This document shows positions 10,832-20,036 of a stretch of DNA of 64,000 bases, piece by piece (position 1 is the first letter of the stretch; the number at the start of each line of letters is the position of its first letter). This DNA comes from Tropicibacter naphthalenivorans (GTDB lineage Bacteria > Pseudomonadota > Alphaproteobacteria > Rhodobacterales > Rhodobacteraceae), in the NCBI RefSeq assembly GCF_900176475.1, contig NZ_FWXX01000004.1:186001-250000 (forward strand). Direction: 5' to 3'. Made by a program: the position numbers and the translations under genes. The notes under the pieces were generated by a model, which saw only the letters and a list, made by a program, of their open reading frames with translations, had not been told where the DNA came from and searched no databases.

Positions 10832-12193
10832 CTAGAAAACCGATTTCAGCCCAAGATGCAGGTTCGTGCCTTGGGTCTCATAGGGCACATAATTGGAGCG
10901 CCGGTCGCGGAAGGAAACCCCAATTTCCGGCGCAAAGCCATAGTAGTCGAGTTTTGGCAGGGTCACGTCCAGCCCCAGCGTCCACGTCTCATCCTGCCGA
11001 GGGTCGGTCCAGATCGGGGTCCACGCGGTGTCGTACTCGGCCCGCTCATAGCTCAGCGTCACGCGCGGCAGCGCGCCCATCACCGGCTTGGCCGTGGCAT
11101 AGCTGAGGTCCGCCCGCCGCACGTCCCGCGCAATAGCCGTATTGTCCGACATCACGTCGCGCATCGACAGGCCAAAGCGCCAAACCCCTGCGGGCAAACG
11201 TTTTTCCAAGCTCAGGCCCAGCGTTCGCGTATCAACGGTCGTCCCCGATCCCAGCCACGCCTCATGCGAATAGGACGCACTCACCGTCCCGTTCAGCCCC
11301 GGCGCCAAGCTATAGCCAAAGCGGCCATCCAGCTGGGTCACATCCGACAGCGCCTCGCCCGTGGACAGGGTGCGCAGCTGCGTCAGCCGCAGGCTCCCCA
11401 GCCAGTCGCCCGCCGCGCCGCGCTGTTCATAGCCCAGCGACAGGCCGAACACATCCAGCGCGAAATCGCTGTTTTCCGCTGCGGGGTCAATGCTTTGCGC
11501 TTCAGACGACAGGCGCACGCGGGTCATGGCGTATTGCGCCCCAAGGTTCACCCGCGCGTTTTCCCCCAAAGCGATGCGATGCGTGACCTGCGCGCCGAAT
11601 TGCAACCGGACCCCGGACAAAGGCTGTGCCAGCGGGGAACTGAACGGCCCCCGATAAAGGGTATCGCTCGTCGGCGCGTCGTTCAGGTTGTCCGATGGGG
11701 TCAGCGACAGATCAAAGCGCAACCGCGTGGGCGTCGCCGCCCTGACCTGCCGAAAGTCGCGCATGGCGGTCTGTTTCAGCCTGTCGTCGGGCGCGGCTTG
11801 GCTCGCCCGTCGCAACCACAGCTGCGCGGCCAGCTTGCGCCCCTGCGTGGCCTTTGCCTGCGCCACCACCAGCGCTGCATAGAACTTTTCCTGATCGGTG
11901 TCAGAGATTTGCCAAGCCACACGCGCGGCTTTGCCCGCCTCGACCGGATAGCCCAGATCGCGCAGCGCCCGCGCCTTGATCAGCAGGGCAAAGTGGTCTT
12001 GCGGCGCACCCAGCAGCACGCCTTCGGCCAGTTTCAACGCCACTTCGGGCCGCCCATTGGCCAGGAACCGGGCCGCGGTGCCGCGCGCCTCTGGCAGGGT
12101 CAGGCGTACCTCTTGGGCCTGCGCCGCGCCGCTCAGGCACAGCGCCACCGCCAAAGCCGCCACCCCTCGGCGCACCCAAAACCCCACGGCCAT
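10832..12193 (-). CDS. SLAM-type outer membrane protein (DUF560, type XI secretion)
   Basis: 453 residues: a signal peptide (to GAAQAQEV), then a TPR-like helical region (about 30-150, with RPEVALKLAEGVLLG repeats), then a beta-barrel ending HLGLKSVF with a C-terminal Phe. This order, TPR plus a barrel of about 14 strands, is that of surface lipoprotein assembly modulators. Those proteins move lipoproteins or soluble cargo across the outer membrane. The gene starts 6 bp after the stop of a lipoprotein that looks like a TbpB-type cargo. The assignment rests on architecture and context. Confidence 0.75.
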   Translation of the reverse strand: MAVGFWVRRGVAALAVALCLSGAAQAQEVRLTLPEARGTAARFLANGRPEVALKLAEGVLLGAPQDHFALLIKARALRDLGYPVEAGKAARVAWQISDTDQEKFYAALVVAQAKATQGRKLAAQLWLRRASQAAPDDRLKQTAMRDFRQVRAATPTRLRFDLSLTPSDNLNDAPTSDTLYRGPFSSPLAQPLSGVRLQFGAQVTHRIALGENARVNLGAQYAMTRVRLSSEAQSIDPAAENSDFALDVFGLSLGYEQRGAAGDWLGSLRLTQLRTLSTGEALSDVTQLDGRFGYSLAPGLNGTVSASYSHEAWLGSGTTVDTRTLGLSLEKRLPAGVWRFGLSMRDVMSDNTAIARDVRRADLSYATAKPVMGALPRVTLSYERAEYDTAWTPIWTDPRQDETWTLGLDVTLPKLDYYGFAPEIGVSFRDRRSNYVPYETQGTNLHLGLKSVF

Positions 12194-12199
12194 GCCGCG

Positions 12200-13168
12200 T
12201 CAGCGCGCCGCGATGAAGCCGCCAGCTTCTCGCACTTCGACTTCGGTATAGCCGCCGGTGACCGGGTCGATGCCCACGGGCTGGTCGCCCTCAAGCACCA
12301 CGATGCCCGCGATCTCTTCGCCGTTGGGGCCGGTCAGGATGCCATCCCACGTCCCGGTCACGGTGGTCGTGCCGCTGCCGCTGGCAATCGCCGACGCCGA
12401 CCCGATCGTCCAATCGGTGTAGTCGATGTCGGACAGCGACAGGTAGACCTCGTTGGCATTGGTCAGCTCGGCAATCAGCGCGCCATTGGCATCAAAGAAG
12501 GTCCGGTCGTCGATGTTGCCCGACACCGCATTGGCCCCATCGGCCTGCGTGGTGTCCACGTTCAGCGTCACGGTCCCCGCAACGTATTGGATGTCCGTCC
12601 CGCTGTCCGCCTGCACCGTGCGCACGGCGGCATATTCCCCGGTAAAGGTAAACGCGCCGATGGGGTCGTTGTCGATATCGCGCAGGCGCTGCGCCGCGAC
12701 GCCGCCGGCCAGCCTGTCGTTCGCGTTCGCCGGATCAAGCGCAACCGCCCCAACCTGCGAATAGCCGCTGTCCGAACGCCGGAACACCGCGTAGTAATCG
12801 GCCGAGCCCGCAGCGTTGGTAAAGACGTCAAAAGTCGACCCGCCGCGCGCCAGACCCGCAGAGCGTGCGGCGTCCCGCGTATAGACGCTTTCCTCGCCAT
12901 CATAGGGCAGCGCGTTCAGCACCAGTTCCCCCGTGCTGGCGTCAAAGCTCATGTTATCCATAAACAGATCCGCGTTGGCATCCTCGCCATAGACATTCAG
13001 CGCGTTGGGATCGGCGTTTTCATTTTCATCCGGGTCCGGCTCGGTGACCAAGGGCTGTTCGCCCGTGCCCACGCCCGCCTCTGGATCAGAGGAGTTCAGC
13101 GGATTGGTCCCCGCCGAACAAGCGGCGAGAACGCCCGCAACTGCGAGCGCTATAAAATTGCGATACAT
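12200..13168 (-). CDS. Surface lipoprotein, TbpB-barrel-like (probable SLAM cargo)
   Basis: 322 residues with a lipoprotein signal, the lipobox LAAC placing the lipidated Cys at residue 17. A low-complexity acidic linker follows. The C-terminal half reads as a small beta-barrel like the transferrin-binding protein B type: GEYAAVRTVQ, YVAGTVTLNVDTTQ and ANAVSGNIDDR strands, then TVTGTWDGILTGPNGEEIAGIVVLEG. That barrel is the part recognised by SLAM in known systems. It is encoded first in a two-gene operon with the SLAM gene. What it binds is unknown. Confidence 0.75.
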   Translation of the reverse strand: MYRNFIALAVAGVLAACSAGTNPLNSSDPEAGVGTGEQPLVTEPDPDENENADPNALNVYGEDANADLFMDNMSFDASTGELVLNALPYDGEESVYTRDAARSAGLARGGSTFDVFTNAAGSADYYAVFRRSDSGYSQVGAVALDPANANDRLAGGVAAQRLRDIDNDPIGAFTFTGEYAAVRTVQADSGTDIQYVAGTVTLNVDTTQADGANAVSGNIDDRTFFDANGALIAELTNANEVYLSLSDIDYTDWTIGSASAIASGSGTTTVTGTWDGILTGPNGEEIAGIVVLEGDQPVGIDPVTGGYTEVEVREAGGFIAAR

Positions 13169-13409
13169 CTGACTGCCTCAGGTCTTGCCCGTTTATATTT
13201 TGTCCCAAGCGTGGCGGGGATATGGTTAAAAGTCAATTCAGACCTAAGCGGGTTACCCCGACTGAGGCAGATTTGCCCCACCAGAGATACACGCTCCATA
13301 TCGCCCAACCCCTAGGGAAAGCCGCCACATGGCCATATAGTGGCCCGCATCGGACTTGGCCTTTTGCGCGGCGCGGCCTAACTCTGCCCCGAACCGGACA
13401 GGAAAGCCC

Positions 13410-14108
13410 ATGCCCCAGCCCCCTCGCGTGATCATCGTCAGCCACGGCCAACCCTCTGACCCCGACGTCGGAGAGGCCGAAATCATCGCCCTCGCGCAGG
13501 CCACGGCACAGCATCTGCCCGCTGCGGAGGTGCGCGGCGCGACCCTCGCCGCCAAGGGCGCGCTAGAGACGGCGCTGGACGGCTGCGACGCCCCGCTGAT
13601 CTATCCGTTTTTCATGTCCGACGGCTGGTTCACCAAATCGGCCCTGCCCAAGCGCCTGACCGGCACCAACGCCCGGCAACTGCCGCCCTTTGGCCTTGAC
13701 CCGGACCTGCCCGCCTTCACCACACACTGGCTAACCTCGGTCCTTCAAACGGAAAACTGGCGACCCGAGGACACATCGCTCTTTATCGCCGCCCACGGAT
13801 CAGGCCGCAGCCCCCGCCCCGCCGAAGTCACGCAAACCTTCGCGGGCCACCTCGCCGAACTGCGACCGTGGGGCGACATCCGCTGCGGCTTTGTCGAACA
13901 AGAGCCCTTCCTGGAACAAGCCGCCACCCGCCTGCCGTCCCAATCCATCTGCCTGCCATTCTTCGCCCTGAAACGCGGCCACGTCCTCGAAGACCTCCCC
14001 GAAGCCCTGACCAAAACCAACTTTCAGGGCCGCCTGCTCGACCCCTTCGGCCTGCACCCAGACCTGCCCGCTTTCCTCGCAAAATCCCTAGCCCGCGACC
14101 TCCCCTGA
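13410..14108 (+). CDS. CbiX / sirohydrochlorin chelatase-like protein
   Basis: 232 residues; reads as two half-repeats of the class II chelatase fold. The N-terminal VIIVSHGQPSDP holds the expected metal-site His after a beta strand. The second half begins with SLFIAAHGSGRSPRPA, the duplicate His motif. Such proteins insert cobalt, nickel or iron into tetrapyrroles. No cobalamin or sirohaem gene lies beside it, so the metal and substrate cannot be fixed. The start at 13410 is the ATG after ACAGGAAAG. Confidence 0.8.
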   Translation: MPQPPRVIIVSHGQPSDPDVGEAEIIALAQATAQHLPAAEVRGATLAAKGALETALDGCDAPLIYPFFMSDGWFTKSALPKRLTGTNARQLPPFGLDPDLPAFTTHWLTSVLQTENWRPEDTSLFIAAHGSGRSPRPAEVTQTFAGHLAELRPWGDIRCGFVEQEPFLEQAATRLPSQSICLPFFALKRGHVLEDLPEALTKTNFQGRLLDPFGLHPDLPAFLAKSLARDLP

Positions 14109-14270
14109 CGCCGGGCTTTCTTCTCTTGAAAAATATCCCGGGGGAGCCCGCAGGGCGGGGGCAGCGCCCCCTCCACACTAAGTGCCTCACCTTCGGTGAG
14201 AGGGCAGCGCCCCCTCCTCTCTTCGTTGGCACACCTTTGGTGTGACGGGCAGCGCCCCCAAACCACGACC
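14109..14270. repeat. Intergenic repeat cluster (three copies of GGGCAGCGCCCC)
   Basis: A 160-bp convergent gap built of short palindromic units. GGGCAGCGCCCC occurs near 14159, 14202 and 14248. Between them sit two small hairpins, CTCACC-TTC-GGTGAG and CACACC-TTT-GGTGTG. The left part, CTTGAAAAATATCCCGGGG, resembles an intergenic element that I recall from other roseobacters. It may terminate transcription from both sides. Confidence 0.7.
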
Positions 14271-15311
14271 TCAAAAAGACGTCACCACCGTCGCCCCTTT
14301 GGCCTCGAACGTATCCATCCGCACGAGCGCATCAATCGACTCGGCCAAGGAAATCTCCCGCCCGATCAACTTCTCGGGCGCAAGAACCCCACGCCGCACC
14401 ATGTCCAGCATCGCACCATAGCGGTGCGCCTGCATCCCGTGACTGCCAAGGATCTCCAGCTCCCAGCCGATGACCTTGCCCATGGGCAGCGGCGGGTCCG
14501 CCTGATCGCCCAGCAACAGGCCCACCTGCACGTGCCGCCCGCGCCGCCGCAGGCACGCCACCGAGTTCCAGCAGGTCACCCGATGCCCCAAGGCATCCAG
14601 CGACACATGCGCGCCGCCCCCCGTCACTTCGATCACCGCCTCGGGCACATCGGCCACCTGCGCGCCATTGATGCAGGCCACCGCCCCCATCTGCCGCGCC
14701 AGCTCTAGCGTCTCGTCGCTGATGTCGATCGCCACAACCTGCGCGCCCAAAGCCGTCGCAATCATGATCGCCGACAGCCCCACGCCGCCGCAGCCATGCA
14801 CCGCGACCCACTCGCCCGCGCCCACGCGGCCTTGGTCCACCACCGCGCGGAACGAGGTCGCAAACCGGCAGCCAAGGCTCGCCGCCACGCCAAAGCTCAT
14901 GTCTTCGGGCAAGGCCACAAGGTTCAGGTCTGCCTGATGCAGACCGACGTATTCCGCAAAAGACCCCCAATGGGTAAAGCCCGGTTGCATCTGCGCCTCG
15001 CACACCTGCTGGTGGCCCGCGTGACATTCGGGGCACGACCCGCAGCCGCCGACAAAAGGCACCGTCACCCGGTCGCCCGCCTGCCAGCGCGTCACCTCCG
15101 CGCCCACCGCGACCACCGTCCCGGCCAGCTCATGCCCCGGCACATGCGGCAAGACCACGTCCGAATCGTGCCCCTTCCAGCCGTGCCAATCGCTGCGACA
15201 CACGCCGGTTGCACCCACCTCGACCACCACACCGTGGCGCTCGGGGATCGGGTCGGGCACCCGCCGCAGCTCGGGGCGCTCGCCAAAGGCTTCAAACACA
15301 ACCGCTTTCAT
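14271..15311 (-). CDS. Zinc-dependent alcohol dehydrogenase family protein
   Basis: 346-residue medium-chain dehydrogenase. Catalytic zinc ligands: Cys in [10 protein letters not shown] and the HE pair in PGHELAGTV. The structural zinc lobe is complete with four Cys ([17 protein letters not shown]). The Rossmann motif is [15 protein letters not shown], followed by VVAIDISDE, whose acidic residue after the second strand favours NAD. The substrate is not evident. The start at 15311 is followed directly by [10 protein letters not shown]. Confidence 0.92.
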   Translation of the reverse strand: MKAVVFEAFGERPELRRVPDPIPERHGVVVEVGATGVCRSDWHGWKGHDSDVVLPHVPGHELAGTVVAVGAEVTRWQAGDRVTVPFVGGCGSCPECHAGHQQVCEAQMQPGFTHWGSFAEYVGLHQADLNLVALPEDMSFGVAASLGCRFATSFRAVVDQGRVGAGEWVAVHGCGGVGLSAIMIATALGAQVVAIDISDETLELARQMGAVACINGAQVADVPEAVIEVTGGGAHVSLDALGHRVTCWNSVACLRRRGRHVQVGLLLGDQADPPLPMGKVIGWELEILGSHGMQAHRYGAMLDMVRRGVLAPEKLIGREISLAESIDALVRMDTFEAKGATVVTSF

Positions 15312-15407
15312 CGCTCTCTCCTTCTTCGTTGGATGCACCCTGCCCCGGCGCAACGGCCTTTTCCACCCCCTTCGGCTAGGGTACACCAAGGCAAAAGGGG
15401 GACCACC

Positions 15408-16199
15408 ATGCAGCAATACCTCGACGCGCTTCAAACCGTGCTGGACCACGGCATCGACACCACCGACCGCACCGGCACCGGCACGCGCAGCTATTTCGGC
15501 CTGCAATGCCGCTATCCTCTGGCGGACGGGTTCCCCTTGGTGACCACGAAAAAGCTGCACCTGCGCTCGATCATTCACGAGCTTTTGTGGTTCCTTTCGG
15601 GTGATACCAACATTCGCTATCTGCAAGAAAACAAGGTCACCATCTGGGACGAATGGGCCGATGAAAACGGCGATCTCGGCCCGGTGTATGGCCACCAATG
15701 GCGGCATTGGCCGTCGCGCAATGGCGAAATCGACCAGATCAAGACTTTGCTGGATCAAATCGCCAATACGCCGGACAGCCGCCGGATGATCGTCAGCGCG
15801 TGGAATCCCGCCGATGTGCCGGATATGGCTTTGCCGCCCTGCCATTCCCTGTGGCAGGTCAAAATCCTTGGCGGGAAACTGCACCTGCAATTGTATCAGC
15901 GCAGCGCGGATATGTTCCTTGGGGTGCCGTTCAATATCGCCTCTTACGCCTTGCTGGCGCATATGTTGGCGCATGTGGCGGGACTAGAGGCTGGGGATTT
16001 CATCCATTCCATTGGCGATGCGCATATTTATTCCAACCATATGGAACAGGTCGCCGAGCAGCTTTCGCGCGACCCCCGCCCGCTGCCGCAATTGCAAATC
16101 AAACGCCAGGTCACCGATCTTTTCGATTTCCGCTACGAGGATTTCGCCTTTCCGGGGTATGAGCCGCATCCCGCGATCAAAGCCCCCGTCGCCGTCTAA
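15408..16199 (+). CDS. thyA: Thymidylate synthase
   Basis: Makes dTMP from dUMP with methylene-tetrahydrofolate. 263 residues, the short form typical of ThyA. Catalytic Cys lies in [12 protein letters not shown], the phosphate-binding Arg in [11 protein letters not shown], and the dUMP-binding [17 protein letters not shown] is intact. Located 10 bp before folA, which regenerates tetrahydrofolate from the dihydrofolate that ThyA produces. Confidence 0.97.
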   Translation: MQQYLDALQTVLDHGIDTTDRTGTGTRSYFGLQCRYPLADGFPLVTTKKLHLRSIIHELLWFLSGDTNIRYLQENKVTIWDEWADENGDLGPVYGHQWRHWPSRNGEIDQIKTLLDQIANTPDSRRMIVSAWNPADVPDMALPPCHSLWQVKILGGKLHLQLYQRSADMFLGVPFNIASYALLAHMLAHVAGLEAGDFIHSIGDAHIYSNHMEQVAEQLSRDPRPLPQLQIKRQVTDLFDFRYEDFAFPGYEPHPAIKAPVAV

Positions 16200-16209
16200 G
16201 GAAGCCCCC

Positions 16210-16680
16210 ATGATCACCCTCATCGCAGCCCGCGCCCGCAACGGCGCCATCGGCAAAGACAACGACATCCCGTGGCACATCCCCGAAGACCTCGCGCTGT
16301 TCAAACGCGAAACCTTGGGCGGCGCGATCATCATGGGGCGGCGGACGTGGGACTCTCTGCCGTTCAAGCCGCTGAAAAACCGCCTGAATATCGTGGTCTC
16401 GCGCGATACGTCGCTGCACGAGCACGTGGTCGGATCGGTCGCAGAGGCCATCGCCCTCGCCCGCGCCGAAGGGTGCTTCCGCATCTACGGCATCGGCGGC
16501 CAAGGCATCTACGAAGCGATGCTGCCCTTGGCGGACCGCCTGCTGCTGACCGAAGTCGACACGGTAATCGAAGACGCCGACGCGTTCTTCCCCGAGATTG
16601 GCGAGGGGTGGCGCGAAGAGGCAAGCATGGCGGTGTCCCAGACGCCGCACCTTGCCCGCGTGCGCGAACTGCGGCGTTGA
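16210..16680 (+). CDS. folA: Dihydrofolate reductase
   Basis: 156-residue NADPH-dependent reductase of dihydrofolate. Typical motifs: ARARNGAIGKDNDIPWHIPEDL with the active-site acidic residue in PEDLALFK, IIMGRRTWDSLP, and the cofactor loop YGIGGQGIYEAML. Operon with thyA, gap 10 bp. A DnaA box follows at 16707. Confidence 0.96.
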   Translation: MITLIAARARNGAIGKDNDIPWHIPEDLALFKRETLGGAIIMGRRTWDSLPFKPLKNRLNIVVSRDTSLHEHVVGSVAEAIALARAEGCFRIYGIGGQGIYEAMLPLADRLLLTEVDTVIEDADAFFPEIGEGWREEASMAVSQTPHLARVRELRR

Positions 16681-16706
16681 AACGAGGGGCGGCGCGGCGC
16701 TCTGAC

Positions 16707-16715
16707 TTATCCACA
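16707..16715 (+). promoter_or_regulatory. Consensus DnaA box between folA and parE
   Basis: TTATCCACA, an exact match to the strict DnaA box, in the 147-bp gap upstream of parE. A single site; binding is inferred only. Confidence 0.45.
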
Positions 16716-16827
16716 AGCCGTTGCCGGATTTGCCGCCGAGACCCCAGCATATAGGTGCCACACGGATTGCTCCCCCCGACATCGGGTGTCATAATGCCCG
16801 CCAATCAACAACAAACCCGAGCACCCC

Positions 16828-18786
16828 ATGGCCGACGATCTCTTGCAATCCGCCGCAGAAGCCACCTATGACGCCTCCTCGATCGAGGTGCTCGAGGGGC
16901 TTGAACCCGTCCGCAAACGCCCCGGCATGTACATCGGCGGCACCGACGAACGGGCGCTGCACCACATGGTCGCCGAGGTGCTCGACAACTCGATGGACGA
17001 AGCGGTCGCGGGCCATGCCAACCGGATCGAAGTCACGCTGCACGCCGATTACTCGATTGAAATCAAAGACAACGGCCGCGGCATCCCGATCGACCCGCAC
17101 CCCAAGTTTCCGGGCAAATCGGCTCTGGAAGTGATCCTGTGTACGCTGCACGCGGGCGGCAAATTCTCGGGCGACGCGTACGAGACCTCGGGCGGTTTGC
17201 ACGGCGTGGGCGCGTCGGTGGTGAACGCGCTGTCGGATTCGATGGTCGTGCAGGTGGCCAAGAACAAGGAACTGTTTGAGCAGCGATTCTCGCGCGGGAT
17301 CCCGCTTGGTCCGGTGGAGAAGATCGGAGCCGCTCCGAATCGTCGTGGCACAACCGTGACCTTCCACGCCGACGAAGAGATTTTCGGCCATCACCGGTTC
17401 AAACCCGCGCGTTTGCTCAAGATGGTGCGGTCCAAGGCATACCTGTTCAGCGGCGTCGAAATCCGCTGGAAGACAGAGATCAACGATGGCGAAACGCCGC
17501 TGGAGGCGACGTTCCACTTCCCCGGCGGCTTGGCCGATTACCTCATGGAAACGCTTGGGAAATCGGCGACTTACAGCGATACGCCCTTTGCCGGCGTGGT
17601 GGATTTCAAGGAAAAGTTCAACACCCCCGGCAAGGTCGAATGGGCGATCAACTGGACACCCTCGCGCGATGGGTTCATCCAGTCCTACTGTAACACCGTG
17701 CCCACGCCCGAGGGCGGCACCCACGAAGCGGGTTTCTGGTCGGCGATCCTCAAGGGCATTCGCGCATACGGCGAGTTGGTGAACAATAAAAAGGCAGCAC
17801 AGATCAACCGCGACGACCTGATCACCGGCGGTTGCGCGCTGGTGTCCTGTTTCATCCGCGAGCCGGAATTTGTCGGCCAGACCAAGGACCGCCTCGCCAC
17901 GACCGAGGCGCAACGTCTGGTGGAAAACGCCGTGCGCGACCACTTTGACAACTGGCTGGCGGCGGATACGAAATCCGCGGGCGCGATCCTTGATTTCCTT
18001 GTGCTGCGCGCCGAAGAGCGTCTGCGCCGCCGTCAGGAAAAGGAAACCGCGCGGAAATCGGCGACGAAAAAGCTGCGCTTGCCGGGGAAATTGACGGATT
18101 GTTCATCCAAAACCCGCGAGAATACCGAATTGTTCATCGTCGAGGGCGACTCGGCGGGCGGTTCGGCAAAAGGCGCGCGTTTCCGCGAGACGCAGGCTTT
18201 GCTGCCTCTAAAGGGTAAAATCCTGAACGTGCTGGGCGCGGCGTCGAACAAGCTGAGCTCCAACGCGGAAATCCGCGATCTGTGCGAGGCGCTTGGGGTC
18301 GGCCTGGGGACGAAATTCAACGTCGAAGACCTGCGCTATGACAAGATTATCATCATGACCGATGCGGACGTCGATGGCGCGCATATTGCGTCCTTGCTGA
18401 TGACGTTCTTCTTTACGCAGATGCGGCCTTTGATCGATCAGGGGCACCTGTATCTGGCCTGCCCGCCGCTGTATCGCCTGACCCAAGGGGCCAAGCGCAT
18501 CTACGTGGCGGATGACGCAGCGAAAGAGGCGGCCTTGACCAAGGGCTTGGGCGGAAAGGGAAAAATCGACGTCCAGCGCTTTAAGGGCTTGGGTGAAATG
18601 GACGCCAAGGACCTCAAAGAAACAACGATGGACCCGGCGACCCGGACCTTGATCCGCGTGACCATCGACGAGGACGAACCCGGCGAGACCGGCGATCTGG
18701 TGGAACGTCTGATGGGCAAAAAACCCGAGCTGCGCTTTCAGTATATCCAAGAGAATGCGCGGTTCGTGGAGGAGTTGGATGTGTGA
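16828..18786 (+). CDS. parE: DNA topoisomerase IV subunit B
   Basis: ATPase subunit of the decatenating topoisomerase; pairs with ParC. 652 residues, too short for GyrB (about 800) and lacking its insertion. GHKL ATP site: EVLDNSMDEAVAGHA, IKDNGRGIPID and the GGLHGVGASVVNALS loop. TOPRIM metal site: IVEGDSAGGSAKG and DADVDGAHIASLLM. The C-terminus ELRFQYIQENARFVEELDV is the ParE/GyrB end. Its own promoter region holds a DnaA box, next to the nucleotide-synthesis genes thyA-folA. Confidence 0.96.
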   Translation: MADDLLQSAAEATYDASSIEVLEGLEPVRKRPGMYIGGTDERALHHMVAEVLDNSMDEAVAGHANRIEVTLHADYSIEIKDNGRGIPIDPHPKFPGKSALEVILCTLHAGGKFSGDAYETSGGLHGVGASVVNALSDSMVVQVAKNKELFEQRFSRGIPLGPVEKIGAAPNRRGTTVTFHADEEIFGHHRFKPARLLKMVRSKAYLFSGVEIRWKTEINDGETPLEATFHFPGGLADYLMETLGKSATYSDTPFAGVVDFKEKFNTPGKVEWAINWTPSRDGFIQSYCNTVPTPEGGTHEAGFWSAILKGIRAYGELVNNKKAAQINRDDLITGGCALVSCFIREPEFVGQTKDRLATTEAQRLVENAVRDHFDNWLAADTKSAGAILDFLVLRAEERLRRRQEKETARKSATKKLRLPGKLTDCSSKTRENTELFIVEGDSAGGSAKGARFRETQALLPLKGKILNVLGAASNKLSSNAEIRDLCEALGVGLGTKFNVEDLRYDKIIIMTDADVDGAHIASLLMTFFFTQMRPLIDQGHLYLACPPLYRLTQGAKRIYVADDAAKEAALTKGLGGKGKIDVQRFKGLGEMDAKDLKETTMDPATRTLIRVTIDEDEPGETGDLVERLMGKKPELRFQYIQENARFVEELDV

Positions 18787-18803
18787 GGCGTTAACCTCAC
18801 TTT
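18783..18803 (+). terminator. Hairpin overlapping the parE stop codon
   Basis: GTGAGG / CCTCAC stem with loop CGTTAA followed by TTTAA. The left arm contains the parE stop. A weak terminator at best. Confidence 0.4.
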
Positions 18804-18829
18804 AAGTGCGCATTCACCATCCTGAGCGC

Positions 18830-19303
18830 ATGCTAGAGGATGTCCATTTCAAAATCGATTTCGACATGCTGGTCGTTGCGAACCAGATCGCCCGGGAAAA
18901 GGATATCTCGGTCGGTCAATTGCTGCGCAATCTTTTGTCGGCAGAGATTTCCAGACGGAAAAATGCGAGGCCGCCCAATCGGGCGGACGAGCAGCTCCTC
19001 GCGCCCTTGCGTGCGCGCCTCGCTCCGATTTTCGCCGCCGCAAATGACTGGAACCAATTGGAAAATGACCTGCGCAATGTTGGCTTTGCCATTCGCCCCG
19101 CCGGCGGTGGGTTGGCCTTGCATCGGCACCCGTCCGGTGAGCGTCTCTGCAAAGCCTCTGAGCTTGGTTTCAGCTACAGCCGCCTTGTAGAGCGCTATCA
19201 GAGCGGTTTTCCCGGACATGCCCACACCTGGATCGCGGAACGCTTCGCTTCCTCCCCGCATAAATGCGAAGGCCCACCCGGTGAAGACGTCATCGAAGAC
19301 TAG
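18830..19303 (+). CDS. Conserved protein with ribbon-helix-helix-like start
   Basis: 157 residues from the ATG at 18830; a GTG at 18806 would add 8 residues. Residues 1-45 (VHFKIDFDMLVVANQIA, then ISVGQLLRNLLSAEISRRK) look like a strand-helix-helix unit of the RHH type. The second part (WNQLENDLRNVGFAIRPAGG, then GERLCKASELGFSYSRLVER) resembles the short module found in some relaxase and mobilisation proteins. No relaxase motif is present. It may be a domesticated remnant. Function unknown. Confidence 0.6.
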   Translation: MLEDVHFKIDFDMLVVANQIAREKDISVGQLLRNLLSAEISRRKNARPPNRADEQLLAPLRARLAPIFAAANDWNQLENDLRNVGFAIRPAGGGLALHRHPSGERLCKASELGFSYSRLVERYQSGFPGHAHTWIAERFASSPHKCEGPPGEDVIED

Positions 19304-19351
19304 GCCCGCCCCCTCTAGACAAGCCATCCCCCCTCGCGCCATCCTCACCTC

Positions 19352-20032
19352 ATGCGTGTGATCCTTTTCCTTCTCGTGTTCCTCGCCGCGTGCGGACGGC
19401 CCCTGACGCCGCTGGAACAGACATACCTAAAGGACATCCAAGGCACGCAGACCGATACGACCAAAATGCGCCTCGTGAACGGGCATTTCGCGAGCGAGAT
19501 GACCTACAAAATTCCCGTCCGCCCCCGCACCACCTGTCAGGAACGCATCTGGCCGCCGATCACGCAGGAACGCACCGTCACCGTCGCCCCGGCGGCCACG
19601 GTTCTGTTCAACAAGGTCTTGATCCGCCAAGATCTTTTCCGCCCGGACTTCCTTGCCGGATACCCAGAGCAGATCGACCTCTTGGACGCGATGCTCATGG
19701 CCCATGAGGCGACCCACGTCTGGCAATGGCAGAACAGGGCCAAGACGGGATACACGCCGCTCAAGGCTTTGCTGGAACACACGGGCAGCGCCGATCCCTA
19801 CCTGTTCGACCCGGATAAGACGCGCGATTTTCTGGACTATGGCTATGAGCAACAGGGGAGCATCGTCGAAGAATACGTCTGCTGCCGCCTGCTCGACCCA
19901 GAGGCCCCGCGCACCGAACGGTTGCGCGCGATGATCTCTGCGCACATGCCCCTTCAAGGGTTGGACAAGCTGGACGACCCCACGATCCTCGTGCCTTGGC
20001 CGGGCATCCAGGCCGAGGGGATCTGCCGCTAA
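19352..20032 (+). CDS. Lipoprotein with HExxH metalloprotease-like motif
   Basis: 226 residues. Signal with lipobox LAAC (lipidated Cys at about residue 14). The centre carries MAHEATHVWQWQNR, an HExxH zinc-protease signature, and downstream EEYVCCRLLD offers a possible third ligand Glu. A pair of extra Cys lies in that helix. A membrane-anchored periplasmic peptidase is plausible but unproven. No substrate or known family name is offered. Confidence 0.7.
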   Translation: MRVILFLLVFLAACGRPLTPLEQTYLKDIQGTQTDTTKMRLVNGHFASEMTYKIPVRPRTTCQERIWPPITQERTVTVAPAATVLFNKVLIRQDLFRPDFLAGYPEQIDLLDAMLMAHEATHVWQWQNRAKTGYTPLKALLEHTGSADPYLFDPDKTRDFLDYGYEQQGSIVEEYVCCRLLDPEAPRTERLRAMISAHMPLQGLDKLDDPTILVPWPGIQAEGICR

Positions 20033-20036
20033 GCCC

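Noticed and set aside
10739-13315. 2.6-kb plus-strand frame opposite gloA, the SLAM gene and the lipoprotein gene
   Set aside because: Spans three minus-strand genes with signal peptides and known folds; its own translation is Arg/His-rich and has no domain.
14159-14260. GGGCAGCGCCCC copies as a CRISPR array
   Set aside because: Units are short palindromes at unequal spacing, without spacers of constant length.
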